Positions 34,160-41,550 of a stretch of DNA of 64,000 nucleotides are shown in pieces. The stretch spans positions 52,552 to 116,551 of the forward strand of contig VGEP01000012.1 in NCBI GenBank assembly GCA_016869215.1, read 5' to 3'. This stretch comes from Alphaproteobacteria bacterium (lineage in GTDB: Bacteria; Pseudomonadota; Alphaproteobacteria; Rhizobiales; Xanthobacteraceae). A program made the position numbers and the translations under genes. Every line of letters starts with the position of its first letter. Positions within the stretch are counted from its first letter, which is position 1. The notes beneath the pieces were generated by a model. That model saw nothing but the letters and a program-made list of their open reading frames with translations, had not been told where the DNA came from and did no database searches.

Positions 34160-34231
34160 CATGCAGTGGCGAAATGGGAACGCGGTGAGCTGCAACCTCA
34201 CCATGAGCGGGTTCGATTCCCGCCTGCATGT
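34160..34231 (+). tRNA. Aberrant tRNA-Cys(GCA)-like gene
   Basis: A second complete cloverleaf lies 50 bp after the Phe-like one on the same strand. The acceptor CATGCAG pairs with CTGCATG (7 of 7), U8 is present, and the D stem GCG/CGC has an A13-A22 mismatch and GGG in the loop. Anticodon stem GTGAG/CTCAC holds loop CTGCAAC, anticodon GCA (34192-34194). T stem GCGGG/CCCGC has a canonical TTCGATT loop, and the discriminator is U73, which is the known identity base of tRNA-Cys. No CCA is encoded. A C1-G72 first pair is unusual, as bacterial tRNA-Cys normally starts with G1. Position 38 is C, which would weaken A37 modification by MiaA. Confidence 0.65.
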
Positions 34232-34359
34232 CGGCGCCCCGAGACGACCGGGCGCTTGCCGCGCAGCAATACAGCATCGCATGGCAAACCAAAAAAGCTG
34301 CGAAATTGCGTTAGCCCATCGGCAGCGTGCGCGGTTCGGACCGGCGCTGGCGGATTGGA

Positions 34360-34434
34360 TGGTGGGCGCGACAGGGATCGAACCTGTGACCCCTACCATG
34401 TCAAGGTAGTGCTCTTCCGCTGAGCTACGCGCCC
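34360..34434 (-). tRNA. tRNA-Val(GAC)
   Basis: A canonical tRNA on the minus strand: acceptor GGGCGCG/CGCGCCC, D arm with 'GCTCAGCGGAAGAGC', anticodon stem ACTACC/GGTAGG-type with loop TTGACAT, so the anticodon is GAC. The T arm is 'AGGTTCGATCCCTGT', the discriminator is A and CCA is encoded (34362-34360). It reads valine codons GUC and GUU. It faces the two aberrant tRNA-like genes and differs from them by having every invariant base, which serves as an internal contrast. Confidence 0.95.
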
Positions 34435-34682
34435 GCCTATTCCGCGGCGCCTCTCATATCGGCTGGCCTGAGGCGATGCAAGGGAAGCCCGCGCAGGCCA
34501 AACGGCATGCCGAATCCCCGCCAATCCGCCTTCAAGGGCTCGAATCGCACGCAACAACGGCCCTTTTGGTCCCCGGAGTCACCGCCTAAGATGGCCGCCA
34601 CAGGCGCCGGGCCTTGGGAACAGGGACAGCGGCGCGGTGTTGATGATGTTGTTCGAGACCAGACATTCGGGAGCCGTCCTCC

Positions 34683-35273
34683 ATGCCAATGATTCTCTAC
34701 CGCACGCTGATCGCCGCCGCCGCCGCCGTCGCAATCGTCCTCGGCGGCGTGATGCTGAACTACGCCACGGCTCAGGGCGGGCGTCCTGACGTGCATTTCG
34801 TGCCGACGCCGCAGCAGGTCGTGGACCGCATGCTGGAACTGGCGAAGATCCAGCCCGGCGACTTCCTGATCGATCTCGGCTCGGGCGACGGCCGCATCCC
34901 GATCACCGCCGCGAAGCGCTACGGCATCAAGGCGATGGGCATCGACATCGATCCCGACCGCATCAAGGAAGCCAACGAGAACGCCAAGAAGGAAGGCGTA
35001 ACCGACAAGGTGTCGTTCAAGCAGGCCAACCTGTTCGAGGAAGACATCAGCAAGGCCAACGTCATCACGCTGTATCTTCTGGAGCGTCTGAACGCCAAGC
35101 TGCGTCTGAAGCTGCTCAGCGACCTGAAGCCCGGCTCGCGCGTCGTCTCGCACGCCTTCTCGATGGGCGACTGGAAGCCTGACACCCACGAACTGGTCGA
35201 CGGCCGCAGCGTCTATCTGTGGACCATCCCGGCGAAGAAGGCCGGTGCGCCGGTTGATCGGCGCGGCTCCTGA
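34683..35273 (+). CDS. Membrane-anchored or exported SAM-dependent methyltransferase
   Basis: A 196-residue protein with an N-terminal hydrophobic segment ('YRTLIAAAAAVAIVLGGVML') that is a signal anchor or signal peptide. A small class I methyltransferase domain follows: SAM motif I 'FLIDLGSGDGRIPITAAKR' (about residues 60-78), the acidic loop 'MGIDIDPDRIKEA', and 'LKPGSRVVSHAFSMGDWKPD'. The catalytic part lacks a long substrate domain. Similar proteins are common in alpha- and betaproteobacteria with unknown targets. 'GGGAG' precedes the ATG. A GC hairpin follows 24 bp after the stop. Confidence 0.85.
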   Translation: MPMILYRTLIAAAAAVAIVLGGVMLNYATAQGGRPDVHFVPTPQQVVDRMLELAKIQPGDFLIDLGSGDGRIPITAAKRYGIKAMGIDIDPDRIKEANENAKKEGVTDKVSFKQANLFEEDISKANVITLYLLERLNAKLRLKLLSDLKPGSRVVSHAFSMGDWKPDTHELVDGRSVYLWTIPAKKAGAPVDRRGS

Positions 35274-35296
35274 TCGCATCCGCAACCCGATCCCAC

Positions 35297-35318
35297 GCGG
35301 CGCCCGTCCGGGCGCCGC
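35297..35318 (+). terminator. GC hairpin after the methyltransferase gene
   Basis: 'GCGGCGCCC' (35297-35305) and 'GGGCGCCGC' (35310-35318) form a perfect 9-bp stem with a 4-base loop, 24 bp after the stop codon. It is followed by 'AAACGCGAAAG' and not by T residues, so it is terminator-like only, and it might instead protect the 3' end of the transcript. Confidence 0.4.
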
Positions 35319-35345
35319 AAACGCGAAAGCACCCAAAAGACAGCC

Positions 35346-36686
35346 ATGACGCACCAGGATCAAGCCAAGCCGCGCGCGACCCTCTCCGTGCTCGACGGCG
35401 CCCTGATGATGGTCGGCATCATCATCGGCATCGGCATCTTCAAGACGCCGCAGCTCGTGGCGATGTTCACCCCGAACGAGTGGGTCTTCGTCGGGGTCTG
35501 GATCGCCGGCGGCGTGGCGACGCTGATTGGCGCCCTGGTCTATGCCGAACTCGCCGCAGCCTATCCCTCGACCGGCGGCGAGTACCACTTCCTGCGCCGC
35601 GCGCTCGGCCGCGACGTCTCATTCCTGTTTGCCTGGGCGCGGACGACCGTGATCCAGACCGGCGCGATCGCCGCCGTCGCCTATGTGCTCGGCGACTATG
35701 CGCAGGGCCTGTTGTCGCTCGGCCCCTACGGCTCCACCGTCTACGCCGCGATCGCGCTACTGGCGCTGACCGCGCTCAACATCGCCGGCACTTATGAAAG
35801 CAAGACCGCGCAGAACATCCTGACGCTGGTTCTCGTGGCCGCCATGCTCCTGATCGTCCTGATCGGGTTCATGGGTATGGGCTCCGCCGCGGCCAAACCT
35901 GCGGCCGCGTCCGGCGGCTCCGGCTACGGCATGCTCGGGCTCGCCATGGTGTTCATCCTGCTCACCTACGGCGGCTGGAACGAAGCGGCCTACCTGTCGG
36001 CGGATGTGCGCGACGTGCGCCGCGACATGATCCGCATTCTGCTCACCGGCACCGCCATCGTCACCACGGTCTATGTGCTGGTGAACATCGCCTACCTGAT
36101 GGTTCTCGGCATGGACGGCCTGCGCAAGAGCGACACCATCGCAGCCGACGTGATGCGGACCGGATTCGGCGCGGCGGGCGCCACGGTGGTCAGCCTGATC
36201 GTCTGTGTCGCTGCGCTCTCGACCATGAACGCCAGCATCTTCACTGGCGCGCGGCTCTATCACGCTCTGGGGCAGGACCTATCGCTTGAGAAGCTGCGCG
36301 TGTGGGACGCCGTCCGCAACAACCCGCGCAATGCCATTGTCGCGCAGAGCGCAATCGCATTCGTGTTGGTGTGTTTCGGCGCCTTCGCCCGCGACGGCTT
36401 CAAGTCGATGGTGGAGTACACCGCGCCGGTGTTCTGGTTCTTCCTGATGCTGGTCGGCGTATCGCTGTTTGTGCTGCGCCAGCGCGATCCGGACCGCGAG
36501 CGGCCGTTCAAGGTTCCGCTCTATCCGCTGACGCCGGCGCTGTTCTGCCTGATCTGCGCCTACCTGCTGTATTCGAGCCTCGCCTACACCGGCCGGGGCG
36601 CGCTGTTCGGCGTCGCGGTGCTGCTGCTTGGCGTGCCGGTGATGCTGTGGGCGCGCGGCAAGCAGAGCGCGGTGCCGGCCGAATAA
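35346..36686 (+). CDS. APC-family amino acid permease
   Basis: A 446-residue protein with about 12 membrane segments. The first helix has 'VGIIIGIGIFKTPQLVAMF' and helix 2 to 3 'AELAAAYPSTGGEYHFLRRA'. 'LLTYGGWNEAAYLSADVRDV' matches the helix 6 region of the LAT/SteT-type permeases, and 'SALSTMNASIFTGARLYHAL'-like sequence follows in helix 8 ('AALSTMNASIFTGARL'). It is the second APC permease in the window and not closely similar to the one at 24384. Substrate unknown. It is followed by the FAD oxidoreductase on the same strand with a 66-bp gap. Confidence 0.9.
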   Translation: MTHQDQAKPRATLSVLDGALMMVGIIIGIGIFKTPQLVAMFTPNEWVFVGVWIAGGVATLIGALVYAELAAAYPSTGGEYHFLRRALGRDVSFLFAWARTTVIQTGAIAAVAYVLGDYAQGLLSLGPYGSTVYAAIALLALTALNIAGTYESKTAQNILTLVLVAAMLLIVLIGFMGMGSAAAKPAAASGGSGYGMLGLAMVFILLTYGGWNEAAYLSADVRDVRRDMIRILLTGTAIVTTVYVLVNIAYLMVLGMDGLRKSDTIAADVMRTGFGAAGATVVSLIVCVAALSTMNASIFTGARLYHALGQDLSLEKLRVWDAVRNNPRNAIVAQSAIAFVLVCFGAFARDGFKSMVEYTAPVFWFFLMLVGVSLFVLRQRDPDRERPFKVPLYPLTPALFCLICAYLLYSSLAYTGRGALFGVAVLLLGVPVMLWARGKQSAVPAE

Positions 36687-36752
36687 CGCGGAGTTCGAGG
36701 CGCGCCGGCCGCCGTTGCGCCGGCATTGGGCGACGGCACGAGGTCGCGGCCC

Positions 36753-36787
36753 ATGGCTCAGGAGGATATGGCTCAGGAGGATATGGC
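36753..36787 (+). repeat. 15-bp tandem repeat carrying start codons and Shine-Dalgarno sequences
   Basis: The unit 'ATGGCTCAGGAGGAT' is repeated exactly at 36753-36767 and 36768-36782, with a third partial copy from 36783 that changes to 'ATGGCTCAGGATTGC'. Each unit is in frame with the FAD oxidoreductase and encodes MAQED, giving three possible ATG codons each preceded by AGGAGG (two bases upstream of the next ATG, 17 of the one after). Unit number could change by slippage without breaking the frame. Confidence 0.85.
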
Positions 36788-38396
36788 TCAGGATTGCGAC
36801 GTTGTCATCGTCGGCGGCGGCCATAACGGCCTGACCTGCGCTGCCTATCTCGCCCGGTCGGGCCTCTCGGTCAAAGTCCTGGAGCGCCGTCCCGTGGTCG
36901 GCGGCGCGGCGGTGACCGAGGAGTTCGTTCCCGGCTTCCGCAATTCGGCCGCCGCCTACACGGTGAGCCTGCTCAATCCCGGGATCGTTAGCGATCTCGA
37001 TCTGCACGGTCACGGGTTGCGGATCGTGGAGCGCCGGGCGCAGAACTTCCTGCCGACCGCCGACGGGCGCTATCTGCTGACCGGCGAAGGCCGCACCAAA
37101 AGGGAAATCGCCAAGTTCAGCGTCCGCGACGCCGCGCGCTACGACGCCTATGCCGCGGAGCTTTCCGCCATCGCGGACGTGCTGCGCGACCTTGCGCTGC
37201 ATGCGCCGCCCAATCTTGTGCCGGCCTGGAACGCGCGCGGCCTGGCCGAGTTCGTGCGGCTGCTCGGACTCGGCAACCGGCTTCGCGGCCTGGATAGCCG
37301 CCAGCGGCACGCCCTGCTCGAGCTGTTCGCCAGGTCGGCGGCCGACTATCTCGAATCCCGGTTCGAGACCGAACCGGTGCAGGCGCTGTTCGGCTTCGAC
37401 GCCATCGTCGGAAACTATGCCAGCCCCTATGCACCGGGAACGGCGTACCTGCTGCTGCATTTCGCCTTCGGCGAAGTGAACGGCAAGAAGGGCGTCTGGG
37501 GTCACGCCGTCGGCGGAATGGGGGCGATCTCGGACGCGCTTGCGAAGGCTGCGCGCGGTCACGGTTCCGAGATCGAAACGGATGCCGAAGTGCGCGAAGT
37601 GATCGTCGAGAAAGGCCGCGCCGCAGGCGTCGTGCTGCGCAACGGACGCGCGATCCGCGCCCGCGCGGTCGCAGCCGGGGTCAATCCGAAGCTCCTCTAC
37701 CGCGATCTCCTTCCCGACGGCGCCGTGCCTCCGGACGCCTCCGAACGCATGGCACGCTGGAAATGCGCCTCGGGCACGTTCCGCATGAACGTTGCGCTGT
37801 CGAAGCTGCCGAACTTCAGCGCCCTTCCCGGCGACACGGTCCAGGATCATCACACGTCCGGAATCATCCTGGGACCGAGCCTTGCCTACATGGAGCGCGC
37901 CTATTCCGACGCGCGCCAATTCGGCTGGAGCCGCGAGCCCGTCATCGAAATACTGATCCCCTCCACGCTCGACGGCACACTCGCACCCGCGGGCGCACAT
38001 GTGGCGAGCCTGTTCTGCCAGCACGTCGCGCCGGAACTGCCGGGCGGCCGCTCATGGGACGATTGCCGCGAACAGGTCGCCGACCTGATGATCGCGACGG
38101 TGGAGCGCCACGCGCCCGGCTTTACCGCAAGCGTGCTCGGCCGGCAGATTTACTCGCCGCTCGACCTGGAACGCACGTTCGGGCTTGTCGGGGGCGACAT
38201 CTTCCACGGCGCGATGACGCTCGATCAGATGTTCTCGGCGCGTCCGATGCTGGGCTACGCGGACTACCGAAGCCCGCTGCCCGGCCTCTATCACTGCGGC
38301 GCGGGCGCGCACCCGGGCGGCGGCGTCACCGGCGCGCCGGGCCACAACGCGGCACGGACGATCGTTCGCGATTTGCGGAAGCTTTGGTGGTTCTAG
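36753..38396 (+). CDS. FAD-dependent oxidoreductase (phytoene desaturase-like)
   Basis: A 547-residue flavoprotein with an N-terminal Rossmann motif 'VVIVGGGHNGLTCAAYLARS' and a C-terminal FAD end 'GLYHCGAGAHPGGGVTGAPG', as in carotenoid desaturase/isomerase relatives such as CrtI and PYROXD2. 'GAAVTEEFVPGFRNSAAA' and 'VWGHAVGGMGAISDALAKAA' are family markers. No carotenoid biosynthesis genes are nearby, so it is more likely a PYROXD2-like enzyme of unknown substrate. The first ATG is taken as the start, but the family normally begins at 'CDVVIVGGG', and the third ATG (36783) is an equally good choice because of the tandem repeat. It overlaps cpdR by 4 bp, tail to tail. Confidence 0.85.
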   Translation: MAQEDMAQEDMAQDCDVVIVGGGHNGLTCAAYLARSGLSVKVLERRPVVGGAAVTEEFVPGFRNSAAAYTVSLLNPGIVSDLDLHGHGLRIVERRAQNFLPTADGRYLLTGEGRTKREIAKFSVRDAARYDAYAAELSAIADVLRDLALHAPPNLVPAWNARGLAEFVRLLGLGNRLRGLDSRQRHALLELFARSAADYLESRFETEPVQALFGFDAIVGNYASPYAPGTAYLLLHFAFGEVNGKKGVWGHAVGGMGAISDALAKAARGHGSEIETDAEVREVIVEKGRAAGVVLRNGRAIRARAVAAGVNPKLLYRDLLPDGAVPPDASERMARWKCASGTFRMNVALSKLPNFSALPGDTVQDHHTSGIILGPSLAYMERAYSDARQFGWSREPVIEILIPSTLDGTLAPAGAHVASLFCQHVAPELPGGRSWDDCREQVADLMIATVERHAPGFTASVLGRQIYSPLDLERTFGLVGGDIFHGAMTLDQMFSARPMLGYADYRSPLPGLYHCGAGAHPGGGVTGAPGHNAARTIVRDLRKLWWF

Positions 38397-38770
38397 GCCG
38401 CCAGCATCTTCTGGACCTCGTTGACGAGGTCGCGCAGATGGACCGGTTTTGACAGCACCTTGGCCTGCTTGGGCGCGGTGGAGTCCGCGTTCAGCGCCAC
38501 CGCGGCGAATCCGGTGATGAACATGATCTTGATGTCGGGATCGAGCTCGGCCGCGCGGCGCGCAAGCTCGATGCCGTCCATCTCCGGCATCACGATGTCG
38601 GTGAGCAGAAGCTGGAACGGCTCCTCGCGCAGGCGCTGGTAGGCCGAAAGTCCGTTGTCGTAGGAAATGACGTCGAAGCCCGCGTTCTGCAGCGCCTTGA
38701 CCAGGAATCGCCGCATGTCGGTGTCGTCTTCGGCCAGAAGAATCTTCGCGCTTTGCTGGTTCTGTGTCAT
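38393..38770 (-). CDS. cpdR: Single-domain response regulator CpdR
   Basis: A 125-residue receiver domain with no output domain. The acidic pocket is 'LLAEDDTDM' (E14, D15, D16), the phospho-acceptor Asp58 lies in 'LLLTDIVMPEMDG' and the conserved Lys108 in 'VLSKPVHL'. In Caulobacter and Sinorhizobium, CpdR localises the ClpXP protease and triggers cell-cycle protein degradation when unphosphorylated, downstream of the CckA-ChpT relay. The C-terminus 'VQKMLAA' keeps the Ala-Ala end that matters in Caulobacter. The neighbouring N-formylglutamate amidohydrolase is a frequent partner position in this group. Confidence 0.9.
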   Translation of the reverse strand: MTQNQQSAKILLAEDDTDMRRFLVKALQNAGFDVISYDNGLSAYQRLREEPFQLLLTDIVMPEMDGIELARRAAELDPDIKIMFITGFAAVALNADSTAPKQAKVLSKPVHLRDLVNEVQKMLAA

Positions 38771-39057
38771 TGCCCGCTCGCCCTCACCGGCCCCTTCCTA
38801 GCGGCCTCACGCTAACGTCTCGTTACAGCACACGTCAGCTTGCCCGCGTCCGGCGCCCGCGAGCAACCGTTTTTGCTGCGATTTCTCGCACCGGCCGGGC
38901 CGAGAGCCCCCGCCACCTATTAGCCGAAATGCTGGTAAACAAGGCGTGAAAGCACGCTTGGCATCGCCACTGCGGGGGTGGACAATATCCGCGTCCGCAC
39001 CCCCTCAAGCCGGTCCGTCCGAACCCGCCCATACCCGATCGAGAACCGCGCATTCCC

Positions 39058-39945
39058 ATGAGCCAGCCGAATGAAGAGCTCGATCCGCCGTTCGAGATCA
39101 TCGAGCCGAAGCATTGGCGCGGGCCGGTTCTGTTCAACTCGCCGCACTCCGGCAACGTCTATCCGCACGCCTTTCTGAAGAGTTCTCGGCTCGACCTGGC
39201 GGCGCTGCGGCGCTCGGAGGACTGCTTTGTCGACGAGCTCGCGTTAGGCGTCGTGACGCGCGGCTATCCGCTGATGCGCGCTCATTTCCCGCGCTGCTAT
39301 GTCGACGTCAACCGCGAGCCTTACGAACTCGATCCTCGGATGTTCGAAGGCCGGCTGCCGTCGTTCGCCAACACCCGCTCGATGCGGGTCGCGGGCGGGC
39401 TCGGCACGGTCGCGCGCGTGGTCGGCGACGCCCAGGAAATCTACGATCAGCGCATATCGGTCGACGACGCGCTGCGGCGGATCGAGACGCTCTACAAGCC
39501 CTACCACCGCGCGCTGCGCCGCCTGTTCGGCCGCGTGCATCGCGAATTCGGCGCGGCGATGCTGATCGACTGCCACTCGATGCCGTCCTCGACCGGACCC
39601 AAGGACGAGCGCCCGCGCGCCGATGTGGTGCTGGGCGACCGCTACGGCACGAGCTGCGTGGCGGCGGTGTCGGAGACGATCGAGGCGACCTTGCGGGGGC
39701 TCGGCTACGCAGTCAGCCGCAACAAGCCCTACGCCGGCGGCTTCATCACCGAGCACTACGGCAACCCGTCGGCCGGGCTGCACACGATCCAGATCGAGTT
39801 CAACCGCGGCCTCTACATGGACGAGCGGCAGTTCGAGCGTTCGGCGGGGTTTGCGCGGCTCGCGGCCGACCTCGAGACGCTGGCCGTACGACTGGCCGAA
39901 ATTCCGCTTGAAGAGTTGCGGCCGTACCGGGCGGCGGCGGAATAG
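39058..39945 (+). CDS. N-formylglutamate amidohydrolase family protein
   Basis: A 295-residue zinc hydrolase of the FGase family, which removes formate from N-formylglutamate in histidine breakdown. 'GPVLFNSPHSGNVYPHAFLK' (about residues 23-42) carries the first metal His, 'CYVDVNREPYELDPRMF' the acidic residues, and 'MLIDCHSMPSSTGP' the second metal His. 'TIQIEFNRGLYMDE' near the C-terminus is conserved. No other hut genes are adjacent, so the true role may lie elsewhere; many stand-alone members are uncharacterised. It is divergent from cpdR, with 287 bp between. Confidence 0.88.
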   Translation: MSQPNEELDPPFEIIEPKHWRGPVLFNSPHSGNVYPHAFLKSSRLDLAALRRSEDCFVDELALGVVTRGYPLMRAHFPRCYVDVNREPYELDPRMFEGRLPSFANTRSMRVAGGLGTVARVVGDAQEIYDQRISVDDALRRIETLYKPYHRALRRLFGRVHREFGAAMLIDCHSMPSSTGPKDERPRADVVLGDRYGTSCVAAVSETIEATLRGLGYAVSRNKPYAGGFITEHYGNPSAGLHTIQIEFNRGLYMDERQFERSAGFARLAADLETLAVRLAEIPLEELRPYRAAAE

Positions 39946-39977
39946 TCTGCCGCGCGCACTGCTTTCCGAACACGCTC

Positions 39978-40011
39978 AAAGAAAAAGGGCCGTCGGACGT
40001 GCCGACGGCCC
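39978..40011 (-). terminator. Intrinsic terminator of the candidate small RNA
   Basis: On the minus strand 'GGGCCGTCGG' and 'CCGACGGCCC' form a 10-bp GC-rich stem around a 5-base loop (39987-40011) and are followed directly by 'TTTTTCTTT'. It is oriented for minus-strand transcripts, so it would stop the small RNA and any read-through from the MFS gene. On the plus strand no T-run follows. Confidence 0.85.
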
Positions 40012-40072
40012 AAGTCTAGGGAGGAAACGCCCAAGGAGGGCGGCGGGAACAAGCGTGAGCTCGTTGCCGCGC
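39978..40072 (-). ncRNA. Candidate small RNA with anti-Shine-Dalgarno motifs
   Basis: Read on the minus strand from about 40072, the segment has a short stem 'CGCCC tcctt GGGCG' (40042-40028). Single-stranded 'TTTCCTCCCTAG' follows and then a strong rho-independent terminator (39978-40011). The exposed CCTCC-type motifs can pair with ribosome binding sites, as in the alphaproteobacterial sRNA families that carry CCUCCUCCC loops. A plausible promoter lies 7 bases upstream of the proposed start. The length is about 95 nt. Identification rests on structure and motif only; the family name is not assigned. Confidence 0.55.
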
Positions 40073-40078
40073 TGCACA

Positions 40079-40107
40079 AATATGCATTTGCGACGCACAA
40101 AAAGCAA
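40079..40107 (-). promoter_or_regulatory. Candidate promoter of the small RNA
   Basis: On the minus strand 'TTGCTT' (40107-40102) and 'CATATT' (40084-40079) are separated by 17 bases in an AT-rich patch between the small RNA and the MFS gene. The predicted start is near 40072. The -35 keeps TTG and the -10 keeps the A and T positions, a fair match. Confidence 0.45.
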
Positions 40108-40155
40108 GTGCTGCTGACCTAAATTCGGCATAGCTGTTGATATCTCAGCGCAGGG

Positions 40156-41427
40156 CTACTTCTTGTCCAAGTAGCTGTCTCGGCTACCGAAATAGGCAAT
40201 CGCGCCGGCCAGCACCAGCGCCGCCTGAAGGCCGAAGACCAGCCGGTATGCGTCCAGCGGGTAGCTTCCATCAGAGGCTGGGAACAGCCCGATCACCGCG
40301 CCGCTGACGAACTGCACCAGGAACCCGCCGCCCATCGTCCCGATGTTGATCAGCGTGATGGTCCGGCCGAGCAGGTGCGGCGGCACCAGCGACCGGGCGT
40401 GCGCCATCACCACCGAGGTCATTCCGGTCGAAAAGCCGATCAGCAGGAACGCCACGATCACCGCCGGCATCGACACCGAACCGAACGCGGCCAGCAGCAC
40501 GAGACCGGTGAAGCTGCCGCTCGCCCCGATCAGGATCGGAGCCTTGTAGCGCCCGAACACCCGGTCCGCCGGCCCCCAGACGAACGAACCGACGACCTGA
40601 GCGATCGCGGCCATGAACAGGACCTCGCCGCGGCCGGTGAGGTCGTAGCCGTGGATGTGCGTGAGGTAAGGCCCGCCCCACAGCCCGATCACCAGCAGAA
40701 AGCTCGGATAGCTTCCGAGCTGCACGAAGAAGATGCGGCCGATGGACGGCGTGCGGATCACCGCCCAGATGCCGGCCACGCTCTCCCGCAACGTCTCGCG
40801 CCGCGGCGGCGTGGTCACCCCCGGCGGATCGTCGCTCACGATCAGCCAGACCAGGACGCCGATCACGAGCGTGAGCGCCGCCACGCCGATGAAGCTCGCG
40901 CGCCAGCCGAAGCTCGCTGCGGCATAGGCGAACGGCGCGGTCGCAAACAGCGCCCCGAGCGAACCGATGCCGAGATGAATGCCCGACATGGTCGAGAACC
41001 GGGTCGGCGGGAACCAGCGCGCGTAAAGCGCCACCGGCGCCATCAGGAACGAGGCTGTCCCGAAGCCGAGCAGCGCGCGGCCCGCGACCAGACCCTCCGC
41101 CGAAGCCGCGAGCGCAAACATCACGCATCCGGCCACGGTGAAGCTGACCGACACCAGCATGCAATTGCGCGGCCCGAACCGGTCGAGCGCGACGCCGAGC
41201 GGAAGCTGGGTTGCCGCGAACACGAAGAAATAGATGCTGGACAACAGCCCGAGCTGCATCGGCGACAGCGCCACCTCTGCCGCGAGGTTGGGCGCGATGA
41301 CGCCGACCGAATTGCGCAGGAACTGGCTGACGATATAGAGCAGGCCGAGCGTCGCCACGACCGCAATCGCGATCGCCGAAAATGCGCTCACAGCGCGCCC
41401 CGGCGCGCCATCGCCCTGCGTCGTCAT
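40156..41427 (-). CDS. Major facilitator superfamily transporter
   Basis: A 423-residue protein with 12 hydrophobic segments. The loop between helices 2 and 3 reads 'LPLGVALDRFGPRNCMLV', the MFS signature (Gly-x-x-x-Asp-Arg-x-Gly), and its counterpart 'VWGPADRVFGRYKAPILIGA' begins the second half. It resembles the organic-anion or metabolite transporter branch of the family. The start at 'MTTQGDGAPG' is preferred because 'GGGAGGG' lies about nine bases before it, rather than the longer frame starting at 41520. It lies between the candidate small RNA and hisN, on the opposite strand from the latter. Confidence 0.9.
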   Translation of the reverse strand: MTTQGDGAPGRAVSAFSAIAIAVVATLGLLYIVSQFLRNSVGVIAPNLAAEVALSPMQLGLLSSIYFFVFAATQLPLGVALDRFGPRNCMLVSVSFTVAGCVMFALAASAEGLVAGRALLGFGTASFLMAPVALYARWFPPTRFSTMSGIHLGIGSLGALFATAPFAYAAASFGWRASFIGVAALTLVIGVLVWLIVSDDPPGVTTPPRRETLRESVAGIWAVIRTPSIGRIFFVQLGSYPSFLLVIGLWGGPYLTHIHGYDLTGRGEVLFMAAIAQVVGSFVWGPADRVFGRYKAPILIGASGSFTGLVLLAAFGSVSMPAVIVAFLLIGFSTGMTSVVMAHARSLVPPHLLGRTITLINIGTMGGGFLVQFVSGAVIGLFPASDGSYPLDAYRLVFGLQAALVLAGAIAYFGSRDSYLDKK

Positions 41428-41550
41428 CCCGGCGGCCCTCCCGGCGGGCCCACGCCGATTGGCGATATCCACCGCAAACCGGCAGCCTACTGGATGCACG
41501 CCTTCGGCGGCACATGACAACCGAAAAAGAACCGTTCATACGTCTGAAGC

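Noticed and set aside
33698..34399. Minus-strand open frames over the tRNA-like region
   Set aside because: They read through cloverleaf sequence and have typical false-tRNA translations; no ribosome sites and no similarity.
34269..34410. Open frame over tRNA-Val on the plus strand starting near 34280
   Set aside because: It encodes the common artefact peptide from the antisense of tRNA genes and has no ribosome site.
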